Shown: piece after piece, positions 38,561 to 50,051 of the stretch
How positions within the stretch are numbered: position 1 is the first letter of the stretch
Layout: each line of letters opens with the position of its first letter
NCBI GenBank assembly: GCA_021018995.1
Contig: CM037598.1
Coordinates: forward strand, 66,358,671-66,422,670
Source: Chloranthus sessilifolius
Lineage: Eukaryota > Streptophyta > Magnoliopsida > Chloranthales > Chloranthaceae
Reading direction: 5' to 3'
DNA: 64,000 nt
The notes under the pieces: generated by a model
What the model saw: only the letters and a program-made list of their open reading frames with translations
Databases searched by the model: none
Told to the model about the DNA's origin: nothing
Position numbers and translations under genes: made by a program

Positions 38561-40520
38561 CTGGTAAATTTAATGAAAGACTTCACTAAGAACGAGTTGC
38601 TCCGGCCTGTGATTTCACAATTTGCGACACAATTTCTAACCCTACAGAGCTTGGCTAGATATAGGCGTGAGTTGAAAAGCATGGTCTCGTCCGAAAAATA
38701 AAGAAAATATGAGTTAGAACTCCCACGATCAAAGTGACCTGCTTGGAATGAAGTGACTAACCTGATCTACAACCCCCAGTTTTGGGTAGATGTTGACCAC
38801 CTGATCGCCGTCACTACCCCGTTGGTGCAAGTGTTGAGGTTGGTAGATGGTGATGAGAAATTAACGATAGGGTATTTACTAGTCAATGGACAAGGCAAAA
38901 TTGACTATTAAAACTAAATGCCCTATAAAATATAAACGATATTGGGCAATTATTGATAAGAGGTGGGATGGACAATTCCACTAGTACTTGCATGCCGCAA
39001 GTATAACATGCTAAATTGTTCATGTAGTGATTTTTATTTATTTATTATTTTTCATATTATTTACTGTTTCCATATACTGATGAGATTGCTCATATTTTAT
39101 GTATATCACACTACTTGAATCCGACCTTCCAGTATATGCGACGCTTTGAGTTGAGTGAGGCCGATGAAGTGTACATCGGTTTGCTCAATGTGATCCAACG
39201 AATGCTCCTTGAGCTGGCGAACCAAGGTCAAGTCATAAGAGATGCGAGTAATCATACCTTATAATTAATAAGACAAATGTCATATGATCTGTTTATTGAT
39301 ATGTGGATTATTGTATTTCATCTTTGTAGATTGACATGTTCCGTAAGAAATATGGGTCATTTGGGACGAGATTAGCACAATCCCAAATCCATCACGATAA
39401 ACCCGCTGATTGGTGGATGCACTATGGAGGTAATGGTCCGATACTGAGGCGGGTTACAATGCACGTTTTATCGCAAACATGTTCCTCGTCCAACTATGAG
39501 CAGAATTGGAGTACATTCTCTCTCATTCACATGAAGACAAGAAATAGGCTAACTATAGAACGATTGGAAAAGTTAGACTACTGCCACTACAATATGCGAT
39601 TAAGGGTCAGGAATATGTAGAGGACCAACCGTGGTAAGCAATTATATGAAGTCTTAGTTCATAAAATTTTTATTTGATGTAATTGATGAGGCATATACTA
39701 ATTCATCTATAATATTCTACCTTACAGATAGTGAATATTTTAATCTTATTGAGTTGGATTATATATTCACGGAAGATGACCCTTTGAATCAGTAGATCGA
39801 AGAGAGAGAAGAGCTAGTGTTAGATAGTGAGAGCACTGCATGATTAGACAATGCTGAAAGAGTAGCGGAGGAGTAAGCTTTCCAACAACCGAGGCGGAAA
39901 AAAAGATTGAATCGTCATTTAGTGGTTGGATTTGATGACGAAATGCAGCCCGATAGTGATAATGACGATGATGGGGGTGTTGAGGGTGATGGTGAGGCGA
40001 TAAAACCCACATTAGCACTAGTGGTGGAGGGCATAATGAGCCGATAACAATGTATGACACTCCTACATTTAGAGGTGGAGGGATTGAAGGAAGAGAAGCG
40101 TCAAAATCTTACCAAACACCACCACCACCACAAGGTCCACAAGATGATTTGGGTTATATGACTTCTAGCTTCGAGGGATTTAGTTTGCAAAACACTGAAG
40201 ATTCAGCAACCAATAACCCATACTACTGGCCTCAACCAACCTACCCCGGGCCATATGACTTCGTTGGTCAAATTTTTGGAGGACCGAATTTACCTATTAC
40301 ACTGAACCATATTAGTCTCTAATGCCTCAATTTCAAGGGAGCACATATGATCATGGGTATCAATATGACCAATACTATAGTAAAAACTCGTGTATCTTTG
40401 ATGATGATCACGAGGGTCAAGAACCACCACGAAATTCAATGTGGCTTTTAAGTTTGTCATGTACAATGTACCTTTTAATTTTTTTATCTATGGTTGATAT
40501 AAATTTTTTGACATAGCTTC
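38561..40520 (+). pseudogene. hAT transposase, degenerate, C-terminal half
   Basis: Separated plus-strand blocks match hAT transposase: PVISQFATQFLTLQSLARY near 38610, FWVDVDHLIAVTTPLVQVL near 38790, AIIDKRWDGQF near 38950, then RRFELSEADEVYIG near 39140. The best part is the C-terminal dimerisation region at 39336-39617, with ADWWMHYGGNGPILRRV and HMKTRNRLTIERL. A G-A-rich and Y-rich tail follows to about 40500. Likely introns with GT...AG ends separate blocks (for example about 39245-39327 and 39634-39727). Stops after SSEK and in later blocks show it is dead. The N-terminus is missing. Confidence 0.8.
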
Positions 40521-41160
40521 TTTGACAAACATATATCCAATGGAATCTTTGGAAAATTACGTTTTATGTTGTTATAAGCTATAAGTAGTAGTACTATTTA
40601 AGTACACTCGCTAAGTTGGTGATTACGTAGGATTTAGGATAGTGAACGAGCCAACTGGAAGAATATCGATTTTGCATGAATCAGTATGCATGAATCAATG
40701 GTCAGGGTTGTCATTGATCTGATATTCTGATCCACATGTTTTTTTTTAATTTTGAAAAAGCACAAAGAAAAAATAAGCATCAAATAAGCCTTAAATAAAT
40801 TTTTAAAATTTTGAAATAAATAGAAAACCATTAAATATAATTTTCTAGATTTTTTAGTATTTTTTAGGATTTTTTTTTTTAAATGTATCAAACTGATACA
40901 TTCAAGGTAGCACCGATACATTGAATGTATCGGACGATACCCGATACGTATCGGTTTTCCGGTATTTTGATCCATAGTCCAGCCTCCAGGACGATACGTA
41001 TCGATCGATACATTCAATGTATCGGTGATACATTGAATGTATCGTCCTGGTATATATTATTATTTTTTTATTTTTTTATATAATTCCAAAAAATACCCTA
41101 AAATTATGGGAAAATATATTTAATGAATTTCTATTTTTTTCAAAGTTTTTTACTACAAAA
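40521..41160. other. hAT 3' region with subterminal repeats
   Basis: No gene is seen. The stretch near 40900-41050 carries repeated GATACATTCAATGTATCG palindromes and CGATACGTATCGATCGATAC. A second end-like motif, GGTATTTTGATCCATAG, near 40965 suggests a nested related MITE. Confidence 0.5.
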
Positions 41161-41589
41161 CCTACAAATTTGGGGCTGAAAAATATAAATCAACCAAATT
41201 TATAGGTAGATTTATATTTCCCCCCAAAAAAATACAAGCAAATGGACGATAATCCGAGCTCAAGGAGAAAAGAGGGAAGAGTGGAGAATAGAGGAGAAAA
41301 TAGGAGAAAAGAGGAGAAAAAATAAAGAAAAAGAGAAATCCGAGCTTAAAGGGGTTTCCCTTCGTCACTTGAAGTTGTGGCCCCACTGGTCAATAATTTG
41401 AAATTATCGAATGATAATTTCAAATTATCGTCCGATACGGATGCTAAATTGGACGATGCGGATGATACGAACGATAATTTGACTATTTTTAAGGAGCCCG
41501 AGAAAAACCCAATTTATCATATCCTCCAAGTCCAAAACCGATACGTATCAGATGAAACGTATTGGTATCGGACGATATTTTGATCCATG
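41161..41589. other. hAT right end
   Basis: Purine-rich sequence (GAGGAGAAAATAGGAG motifs, 41260-41340) is followed by the right subterminal repeats and the terminal inverted repeat ATTTTGATCCATG. No coding content is seen. Confidence 0.6.
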
Positions 41590-41597
41590 GTTTACAC

Positions 41598-41639
41598 CCT
41601 ACATATCAATTTTCTTGAGTAAGTCAAGAGTATAGTTTC
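41598..41639 (-). pseudogene. Copia copy A sliver between two insertions
   Basis: These 42 bases of minus-strand copia sequence encode the end of the reverse transcriptase connection. They join the hAT right flank to the gypsy left flank. Continuity is exact on both sides once the insertions are removed. Confidence 0.8.
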
Positions 41640-41906
41640 TGTAATGTCCCGAAAAATTTCTGAAACCAAACACGACCTCCTCGGTGTACGTGTCCGGCAA
41701 GTCATATGATGACATCTTAGATTTTTAGAATAATTAATTTTAAGAATATATGTCACTTGAAGTATGGGTCAAGGATGGTTCTGACTTTAGATTAGTAACC
41801 AGTGCACCGACGTGCGGTGTACTAGCTTATCACCGAAGTAAGCCCTTAATTCACATGGATAGAATTTTTAGAGTAAATCTAGATATTCATTTCCTTTTTA
41901 TTTTGT

Positions 41907-41916
41907 TTTATAAGAG
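41907..41916 (+). promoter_or_regulatory. LTR TATA-like promoter element (5' LTR)
   Basis: TTTATAAGAG lies about 270 bp into the LTR and is kept at 54537-54546 in the 3' LTR. Transcription would start just downstream. The start itself is not seen. Confidence 0.5.
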
Positions 41917-42429
41917 AGAAGAGAGAAGATCAAATCCCTCTCGTTCATACCACTTGTGAGAAATCAGTTGGGAAGACACTCCGCGAACTTCGATTTCTCC
42001 GCGAAGGGTTGTCTTCATGGCAAGAATTCTATACTCTTGTAAGTTCCGACCGCGAGAAGCCTTTGAATTCTGGTATGGAGTGAATCTAAGAGAGTGAGAA
42101 AGTAGTTTGGAACGAATACGAGTCGTTCGTTGTGGACGCTCCGTTAGAAATTGAGAAGGCAAGATCAAGATGTGAGTGTGAGTTGGACTTAGTTTTGATT
42201 GCGACATTTGCAAGAAGCTACGAGATTAACTCTGAAACCCTTTTCTATAGAATCATTGAAAGCCGCATAATCGACCTCGAAAGGTGAGCATGTTAATGTT
42301 TTAATGTTGGATTAATTGTTTCTAAACTTAGATTAATTAGTATGTGAAGATAGATTAGAATTGGATTAGTTTTGGGGGAAAACAAACCAAGGAAGAAGAA
42401 GCCCGAAGGGCTACAGAATCTGTCAAAAC

Positions 42430-42715
42430 CGATCGATCGATTTGTGAATCAATCGATCGATTTGACAAGACAAGGATATGCAATTTTTACGGAAGAAACC
42501 GATCGGCCGAATTGAAAATCGCTCAATCGATTATGAATTTATGAAGGAATCGATCGATCGAATTTGAGTTTCTGAAGAAATTAATTGATCGATTTGTGAA
42601 TCGATCGATCGAATTGTATAGAATAGGGTATAGAATAGGGAAGTGTAAAATGATCTGGGGAAATCGATCGATCGAACTTCCCTGCCTTCAGAAATCGATT
42701 GATCGAATTGCTCTG
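42430..42715. repeat. CGATCGAT palindrome cluster in the 5' LTR
   Basis: About eight stretches of ATCGATCGAT or one-base variants lie within 290 bp. The 3' LTR copy (54784-55013) has fewer, so copy number has changed since insertion. Confidence 0.85.
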
Positions 42716-44025
42716 TTTTTTGTTGGTTCAGTTTTCTTGGATAAACTCTTTGAAGCTTCAAGCCAATCCGTTTTTCAGCATTTTTGACACCTAGTATGAT
42801 CTTTGTATGAACTAGGTTAAGAACGGGAGGCGTAAGTAGGGGTTTCGGATTGCTTGGAAAGGCTCCGAAACTTTAGGTAGGGGAATCTCAATATTAAATG
42901 CATTTTTGTCTCAATTGATATGAATAACTTGCTGCAATCATTATGAAATAAGATAATATGAAATTGTTTTTGAACATGATTAAGAACTCTGCATTTGCTT
43001 CGAATCCGCCTTAAATTTGATTACTATTTGAATTCCGAACTTAGAACTCTGAATCTAGTTATGTATTAAAACACATTGAAATATATGTTAGAATCAGCAT
43101 TTGATTTAAGGTTCACATGAACGAACCCCTCTCTGCTTTGAACTGTGTCGACGGTAAATCCGAATGGCACAAGTTACCTTCATAACGCAGGGGCTTGTTA
43201 CATTTTCCGAAAAGTGGTCATTGAACGACGATGGTCACGTAGGGGTTCTCATCGGTAAAATCTCCGGCTTCCAAGCTATAATTGCTTGGAAGATTGATTT
43301 AAGCCATTAATAAGAGAAGAATTGCATGAAAAAGAATTAGAAACTATCTTGAAATCCCGATCTATTTGATTTCAGTTCATAGTGCTTTGAATGACATTGT
43401 ATAGGAAATTGCATGCGATATAAGTCTTTTAAATTCAGTTGTATTAATCTGCTTTGAATATCTATTTTGAAAACTCATATGCTTTAATTTCAGTCTCATG
43501 AAACCATATTTGTTCTGATAAGATGCGATTGAAATTGAGCTTCTTCTACTGAGCTTAGACTGTTAACTCACCTCAACTATACGTCACAGGTGTAGACACT
43601 ACTCAGGAGCAGGGTTACGAGAGCAATCCAGATTACAACCCAGACCCGAGTCAAAGATTCCACCTGACAAGTTCTTTCCCTAGACATGGGATCTGGACTC
43701 GGTATAGTTTCTTTTTGTTAAATTGTAATGGATACATTTTGGATTATGGGCCCTGGGCCCCGTACTTTGAGTATTTGTATATGTGTTTTGGGGAAACACT
43801 ATTAGGAACCATTGTTTAGGTGATGGTAGGCCATCATCGGTGGTTCTTCTTGGTTCCTTTTTGGTTTATAGTTTGGTATGGTATTGGAAATCCTTCCTTT
43901 TGTCTTGTTAGATATTAGCTGCTTATAAAATCTGTTATGAATTTTGTTTTCATATGGATGTACCGGTGTCATGGAGAGCCGACGTTTCCGGTACTCTGGG
44001 AATGGGAAAGTCAGTTCGTCACAAT

Positions 44026-44038
44026 TGGTATCAGAGAT
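44026..44038 (+). other. Primer binding site (tRNA-iMet type)
   Basis: TGGTATCAGAGAT follows the 5' LTR after two bases. It matches the usual plant LTR-element primer site for initiator methionine tRNA (TGGTATCAGAGC) except at the last bases. Confidence 0.85.
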
Positions 44039-44132
44039 ATGGCTTCTAGATTCGGATTCCATGGGACGATGGGCATGATTGTTTTTACAATCAATATTGA
44101 TCAAAGTTGTTATTTAACAATTATAGATCAGC

Positions 44133-45319
44133 ATGGCCCCCAAGTTTCGAGGCAGAGATAGAGGTAGAGACGGACAGAGGGCGGTTTCGTTGGTGGATGT
44201 TCCAGAGGGCATCGGTACGTCTAGGGGTGCAGGGATTGCTACAGGTCCTAATGCCAATCTTATCGGGGGAGCAGGTTAGGATGGACGCGTTGAGCAAGTG
44301 TTGGAGGCCTTGGCCAACAATATGACCCAACAGACAGCTTCAATGGCTCAGCATATAGCTGCAATGGCTCAGCAAGCAAAGTTATTTGCAGCCAGGAACC
44401 ACCCTTCTGGGTTTGCAGCGTTTAGAAGGATGCGTCCTCCTTTTTCGGGTCAGACTGATCCGCTTGAAGCCGAGAGATGGCTTAATGAGATGGAGAAGAT
44501 CTTCAGGGTGCTACAATGTACCGGAGCTGAGAAGGTACGGTGGGCAGCCTTCAAATTGGATGGAGAGGCTGACCCTTGGTGGAAGTCAGTGTCCATAACC
44601 AGAGAGTAGGAGATTCCCAATACTCCTTGGACATGGGCAGAAATTGTGGAAACTTCTAACGATGAATACTTTCCCAGGATAGTGAGGAATCAGTGGGAAG
44701 TCCAGTTTATAAAACTGGAGCAAGGCAAGATGACTGTGCGTGAGTACGAGGCTGAATTCAACACTCTCGAGGTTTGCACCTCAACACGCGGCCACCGAGT
44801 TAATGAAAGCCAGAAAGTTCAAACTTGGCCTAAGGCCTAATATTCAAGAGAGAGTCTCGATCCTTGAGCTGGAGACTTATGCTAGGGTAATGTCAAAGCT
44901 CTTACCGCCGAAGAGGACATCGAGAAGTTATTCAAGAGGAGAGACAAGCAGAATAAGGAGAGAACTAGTCAAGGGCAGTCAAGTGCCTCTGAATAGGCAA
45001 ATAAGAGGCAGAGATTTCCGAAACCGTCGAGATATCCTACTCAGTAGGCATACTCTATACCGGCTGTCTCTTCAGGACCGACCTCCTATCAGAGACCACT
45101 GGTGTCTTCGCTTGCATGACCCTCTGACTTTCAGGCAATACTGCAAGTGGAGCATCAATGGCACAAGGATCCTCGCGTGTCTCGTCTTTCTCTCCAGTTC
45201 CATTGTGTGCAAGGTGTGGAAAACCACACAAGACTAAGGAATGCAGGAGGATCTCTGGAGCTTGCTTCAAATGCAGCAAGATTGGGTACCTGATAAAGGA
45301 TTGCCTTGACGAAGACAAG
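44133..45319 (+). pseudogene. gag polyprotein, Tekay-like, broken
   Basis: The ATG at 44133 opens a basic N-terminus (RGRDRGRDGQR). The capsid region has RPPFSGQTDPLEAERWLNEM, then AFKLDGEADPWWKSV and VREYEAEFNTL, typical retrotransposon gag. In-frame TAG codons lie at 44277-44279 and 44607-44609. Frameshifts near 44770 and near 44890 follow. A CCHC zinc knuckle at 45262-45305 reads CFKCSKIGYLIKDC, where Tyr replaces the zinc-binding His. The role would have been to form the capsid and package RNA. This copy cannot make full gag. Confidence 0.88.
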
Positions 45320-45372
45320 TAGAGGACCGCTTCGGCTCTATCTAAAGATCTTCTCGGCCTACTGTTCAAGGT

Positions 45373-45825
45373 CAAGCATATGCCGTTACAGCACATGATG
45401 CCCAAACGTCGAATGATGTGATCCAAGGTATAATTAAAATTTCAAAGGATTATTCTTATTTTAGTTTAAATTGATCAAAAGATTTTCTATATTTCCATTT
45501 AATTATGGCATGCATAAACACCATACACTTTGTGTGCAGTTAATTAAATTTCATGTATAAAATTAAGGTATCCTCATTATGCGCCAAGACGGTGACAGAT
45601 GTGAAACTGCGACACAAGTGTTGATAGACCCAGGGTCTACTCACTCCTTTGTCACCCCTCTATTCACAGCAAAATTGGGCATCATTACAAAGTCTCTGGA
45701 CTTCATATTAGCGGTGTCGGTTCCTACGGGGAACGCGGTAAGTACAGACACAATATGCTGGTCACCCATCATTCGGATTGAAGATCATGAGACCGTAGCA
45801 GATCTAATCTTGTTGAATATGGAAG
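45373..45825 (+). pseudogene. Protease, first part, Tekay-like
   Basis: The frame reads YAVTAHDAQTSNDVIQG up to 45427, is interrupted by a 140-bp segment (45428-45567), then continues ILIMRQDG to the aspartic protease motif LIDPGSTHSFV near 45612. The active-site Asp is kept. The domain is cut at 45825 by a solo LTR and resumes at 48464. Confidence 0.82.
45428..45567 (+). other. 140-bp GT...AG insertion in the protease linker
   Basis: A 140-bp segment starts GTATAATT and ends AATTAAG. The flanks repeat AAGGTAT (45425-45431 and 45565-45571). Removing it rejoins the reading frame at codons for Gln-Gly-Ile. It could be an intron or a small insertion with a 7-bp duplication. Confidence 0.6.
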
Positions 45826-48458
45826 TGTAAAGACCCGTATTTTGAACCCGAGTTAGACTGACCCTGTGTGTGTATTCGGCTCGGCAACCGACGTCACCAT
45901 TTGTTTTGGATTTTTATCTAGATGTGATTGTGCGGACAGATTTTAATTTAGAGCCCATTTGGACCCTCGTGCGAAAGTTGTGCACCGACCTCGGTGTAGC
46001 CGCTCAACACCGGACTTGAGTTTTAAAATTAGAAGTGTATAATACATAAGATGTGTGTGTGTGTTTTACTTTGTGAGCAATCCTATTATAAGAAGGAATT
46101 GCATTCCCGTATTATACTAGGTTTTGTTAAGAGAGGATAGTTACCCAACCGTATGAAACTCCTTCTCTCTTCTTCAATCATCGTAGGAGATCGGTTTAGA
46201 AAACCTCCTTCTCTAGAACCCTCTTTGTTGAAAACACTTAAACCTTAGAAAGAAGTTGAATCAACCTTGGATTCGTAGTTGGCTATTGGGAGAGGTTGAG
46301 ATCATTGGGGGTGTGTTGGAGTTGTCTCTATGAACTCGTGGGATCGATCATGAGCTTAATCGTTGAGGAAACCGTCGGTTTTTATCATCGCCGAGCAAGG
46401 TATCACCGAACTCCGATATTGCCTTAGTATTTTAGTCATAACTTTTTATTAGAACTCGATTAAGACGATTCTTTTGCGTTGCAAAGCTAATAGAAAAATC
46501 TACAACTTTCATGTTTTGACCAACTCATGAATCAATCGTCTTGATGGTTAAAAATATGAGAATGTTACGTCAAATCGCCGAGCGAGCTATTATCATCGCC
46601 GAGGTATCACCGAACTCAGGCATTACCTTAGTATTTTAGTCATAACTTTTTATTCCGAACTCGATTAACGATTCTTTTTGCGTTGGAAAGCTAATAGAAA
46701 AATCTACAACTTTCATGTTTTGACCAACTCATGAATCAATCGTCTTGATGGTTAAAAAAATATGAGAATGTTACGTCAAATCGCTCGAGCGAGGTATCAC
46801 CGAACTCCGATATTACCTTAGTATTTTAGTCATAACTTTTTATCCCGAACTCCGATTAAGACGATTCATTTTGCGTTGGAAAGCTAATAGAAAAATCTAC
46901 AACTTTCATGTTTTGACCAACTCATGAATCAATCGTCTTGATGGTCAAAAAAATATGAGAATGTTACGTCAAATCGCTCGAGCGAGCTATTATCATCGCT
47001 CGAGCGAGGTATCACCGAACTCCGGCATTGCCTTAGTATTTTAGTCATAACTTTTTATCTCGAACTCCGATTGAGACGATTCTTTTTGCGTTGGAAAGCT
47101 AATATAAAAATCTACAACTTTTATGTTTTGACCAACTCATGGATCAATCGTCTTGATAGTCAAAAAAATATGAGAATATTACGTCAAATTCTAGGATTGG
47201 CGCAACTTGCCTGTTTTGACTTGTTTTTGAGGAAACACTTAAATAAGTCTATATTATTAGTAATTAGAGTTTATCTTAATGCATGAATGTATATTGTGAT
47301 GTAGATTGAGGGCGAGAGGCCATCAATAGGACTTTGCTTGACTTCGCATTACTCCGAGTTTTGGTAGGAGAATCTCATCTTTACAGTATTTTATTTTAAT
47401 TCGCATGGATATTTTGAATTAAAATCTTTGAACTTGCATATGCCATTGAAATCACATCTGTAAATTGAAATTGATATGAATGACTAAAAATCTAAATCTA
47501 CCTGAATCCTGAAACCTGAATCTGCTTAAGCTCTGAAGATCTGAAATCAAGAACCTGAACTATGTATAAGAGACTTCCATCTGATTATATTAGTATCTGC
47601 ATTTGTTTTATGATGATTGACTGAAACGACCCCTCAAAAATTCCTGAACAACTTCCTGGCACAAGTTTCCCTCATTACGCAGGGACTTGTTGCATCCTGA
47701 AAAAGGGTTCATGAACGACGATGGTAGGTAGGGGTTCCCATCGGCTATATTCTTGCTCTCGAGATATAGTTTACTCGGGAGGTATTTTAAGTTGAGGATT
47801 AAGTCATGAATTACTGAACTTTGCATATAGAAGTTAGAGAAACTAAGACACTAAGACATCAAACATCAGATTCTTTTTGAAACTGTTTTCACACATTTAG
47901 AAATAAATCTTACATATGATTTCCGCACCTAAATTCAGTTTATTATCTGCTTATATGTTTGACAAGCTATATTCCGGTATTGGTCTTGAAACCATGTTAG
48001 TTAAAATAAAATGCCGTAGATGTCTTTCTTCTACTGAGCTTTGTTGGTTAGCTCACTCCGACTATACGTCACAGTTGTGTCGACGTGGCTATTCAGTATG
48101 GTGAGATCGATCCCTACGAGGAAGAGCTTGAGGTTCCTCCTGAGGAGTTTTTCCCAGTATAGAACTTACTGATTTTCTTATTTGTGGTGAGAGTTACACT
48201 TGAATTTGTGGGCCCATTTTAGTTGGATACCATAGTTTTATATTTGACGTTGATTTCTGTTATGAGCCATGTTTCGATGATGGTCGGCCATCATCGGTGG
48301 TTCTTTACTTTTAATTGCTTCCGCATTTATTTTAGCTATGGATATTTATTGCGCTTTACTCTGATATGTGCCCTGTTTGTCCGGCTTATCGTTTATTCGA
48401 TAGGTTGGCGAACCGGCCTTTCCTATATCTGAGGGATTGGAAAAGTCGGGTCGTCACA
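45826..48458 (+). mobile_element. Solo LTR nested in the protease gene
   Basis: A 2633-bp insertion starts TGTAAAGACCCG and ends GGGTCGTCACA. The 5-bp duplication is GGAAG (45821-45825 and 48459-48463). Removing it joins LILLNME to GFDVILGIDWLS in one frame. It shares LTR blocks with the other Tekay-like LTRs (GCACAAGTTTCCC near 47660, CGACTATACGTCACAG near 48059, GGATTGGAAAAGTCGGGTCG at the end) but is a distinct subfamily with its own internal tandem repeat. A TATA-like TATAAGAAGG lies at 46087. Confidence 0.95.
46401..47195. repeat. Four tandem copies, about 200 bp, in the nested solo LTR
   Basis: The block beginning TATCACCGAACTCCG starts at 46401, 46605, 46795 and 47010 (steps 204, 190 and 215 bp). 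Each copy includes TTTAGTCATAACTTTTTAT and CAACTCATGAATCAATCG. Some copies have CGCTCGAGCG palindromes at the joint. It is a variable-number feature of the LTR. Confidence 0.9.
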
Positions 48459-48463
48459 GGAAG

Positions 48464-48833
48464 GGTTCGATGTGATCCTGGGAATAGATTGGCTATCCGC
48501 TTACCATGCAAGCGTAGATTGCCTCCGGAATGTGGTAACTTTCCGCCCTCCAAGGGGAAAATCCATCCATTTTGTGGAGTCAAATCTAGCATTGCACCAT
48601 TCATTTCAGCCATCTGAGCAGAGCGTATGATGAGAAACGGGTGCAGTGGATACCTCGCTTACTTGCAAGATCAAAGGGAAGAGAAGAATAACATCGTCGA
48701 TATTTCAGTTGCATGCGAGTATCCAGATGTATTTCCCGATGATCTACCCAAACTGCCACCTGATTGAGAGATCAAGTTCGCGATTGAGTTAGCTCCAGGT
48801 ACTGGGCCGTTTTCGAAGGCTCCGTATCGCAAG
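48464..48833 (+). pseudogene. Protease end and RT leader, Tekay-like
   Basis: After the solo LTR the frame continues FDVILGIDWLSAYHASVDC, then NGCSGYLAYLQDQ and EYPDVFPDDLPKLPPD, the linker to reverse transcriptase. In-frame TGA codons lie at 48615-48617 and 48765-48767, each explained by CGA or CGG to TGA relative to the family. It feeds into the RT frame at 48834 with no shift. Confidence 0.85.
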
Positions 48834-50051
48834 GTGCTAGCAGAGTTGAAAGAACTGAAGGAACAACTTCAGAAGCTTTTAGACAAAGGATTTATCAGAA
48901 CATGTGTGTCTCCTTGGGGAGCACCGATATTATTTGTTAAGAAAGATGGTTCGATGCGGCTCTGCATCGACTATTGCCAGTTAGACAAGTTAACGATTAA
49001 GAATCGTTATCCACTTTTGCGAATTGATGACCTCTTTGATCAACTGCAAGGTGCAAAATTCTTTTCAAAGATCGATTTGAGGTCAGGCTACCATCAGTTG
49101 AAGATCAAGGTTGAGGATATTTCAAAGACCACGTTCCACACGAGGTATGGTCACTATGAGTTCCTGGTGATGCCATTTGGGCTAACGAACGCACCAACGT
49201 CGTTTATGAACTTGATGAACCGGGTATTAAAACCACACCCCGACAAATCATTAGTTGTTTTCGTAGATAATATTCTCATCTATTCGAGAACAAGAGAGGA
49301 GCATGAGCAGCACTTACGAGTGGCTCTCCAAACACTCAGAGACCACCAATTATATGCAAAACTCAGTAAGTGTGAGTTTTGGCTTGAGCAGGTCAGTTTC
49401 TTAGGCCATGTTGTCTTTGAGACTGGCATAACCGTTGACCGAACCAAGATTGATGTTGTTATGAAGTGGGAACAACCGAAGACCGTGACAGAAATTCGCA
49501 ATTTTCTTGGTCTAACTGGATATTATAGGAGGTTTGTGGAAGGTTTTTCCAAGATTTCAGGTCCACTTACGCAACTAACAAAGAAGGATATAAGGTTTGA
49601 GTGGACCGAGGCATGTGAGAAAAGTTTTCAGGAGCTCAAGAAGAGATTGACCATAGCACTAGTGCTTGCCATACCATCAGGCAGTGGAGGTTTTGCGGTG
49701 TACAGTGATGCTTCATACAATGGATTGGGTTGTGTGCTTAATCAAAACGAGACAGTCATTGCTTATGGCTCCAGGCAACTCAAAGAACACGAAAAGAATT
49801 ACCCGACTCATGACCTTGAGTTGGCGGCAGTCATCTTTACTCTAAAGATCTGGAGACATTACCTTTATGGGGAGATGTTCGATATATTCACTGATCACAA
49901 GAGCCTTAAGTATCTTTTCACCCAGAAGGACTTGAACATGAGGCAGCGAAGATGGATGGAGTTCCTCAAGGACTATGATTATTCCATCCAGTACCACCCC
50001 GAGAAGGCTAATGTTGTGGCAGATGCACTGAGCCGAAAGTCCTTCACTTAG
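48834..50051 (+). pseudogene. Reverse transcriptase and RNase H, Tekay-like, active site changed
   Basis: A 405-codon open stretch covers RT (fingers and palm with [48 protein letters not shown]) and RNase H ([38 protein letters not shown]). The enzyme would copy element RNA into DNA in the cytoplasm. The RT signature that should read (F/Y)xDD reads FVDN, with Asn at 49269-49271 replacing the second catalytic Asp, so the product would be inactive. The frame ends in TAG at 50049-50051, where the family has Gln. The listed start is only the first Met-like codon; the true frame comes in from upstream. Confidence 0.93.

Larger units (their letters stand above)
36993..41589 (+). mobile_element. 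hAT DNA transposon, about 4.6 kb, defective
   Basis: The element starts CATGGGTCAAAAT and ends ATTTTGATCCATG, giving imperfect terminal inverted repeats that extend inward through GATACC/GGTATC motifs. An 8-bp duplication, GTTTACAC, flanks it. Both ends carry many copies of CGATACGTATCG and ATCGTCCGATAC as subterminal repeats. A degenerate hAT transposase lies between 38560 and 40320 on the plus strand. The element sits inside copia RNase H. An N-terminal BED zinc finger was not found, and AT-rich tandem repeats occupy that region. Confidence 0.9.
41640..44023 (+). repeat. 5' LTR of the Tekay-like element (2384 bp)
   Basis: The LTR starts TGTAATGTCCCG and ends AGTTCGTCACA. It carries a TATA-like TTTATAAGAG at 41907-41916, a CGATCGAT cluster at 42430-42715, and the shared blocks GCACAAGTTACC (about 43168) and CAACTATACGTCACAGGTG (about 43572). 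It is about 315 bp longer than the 3' LTR, mostly because of a segment at about 42030-42296 that the 3' copy lacks. Confidence 0.94.

Noticed and set aside
40634-41017. 127-codon minus-strand ORF in the hAT 3' region
   Set aside because: It is made of subterminal repeat and AT-rich low-complexity sequence.
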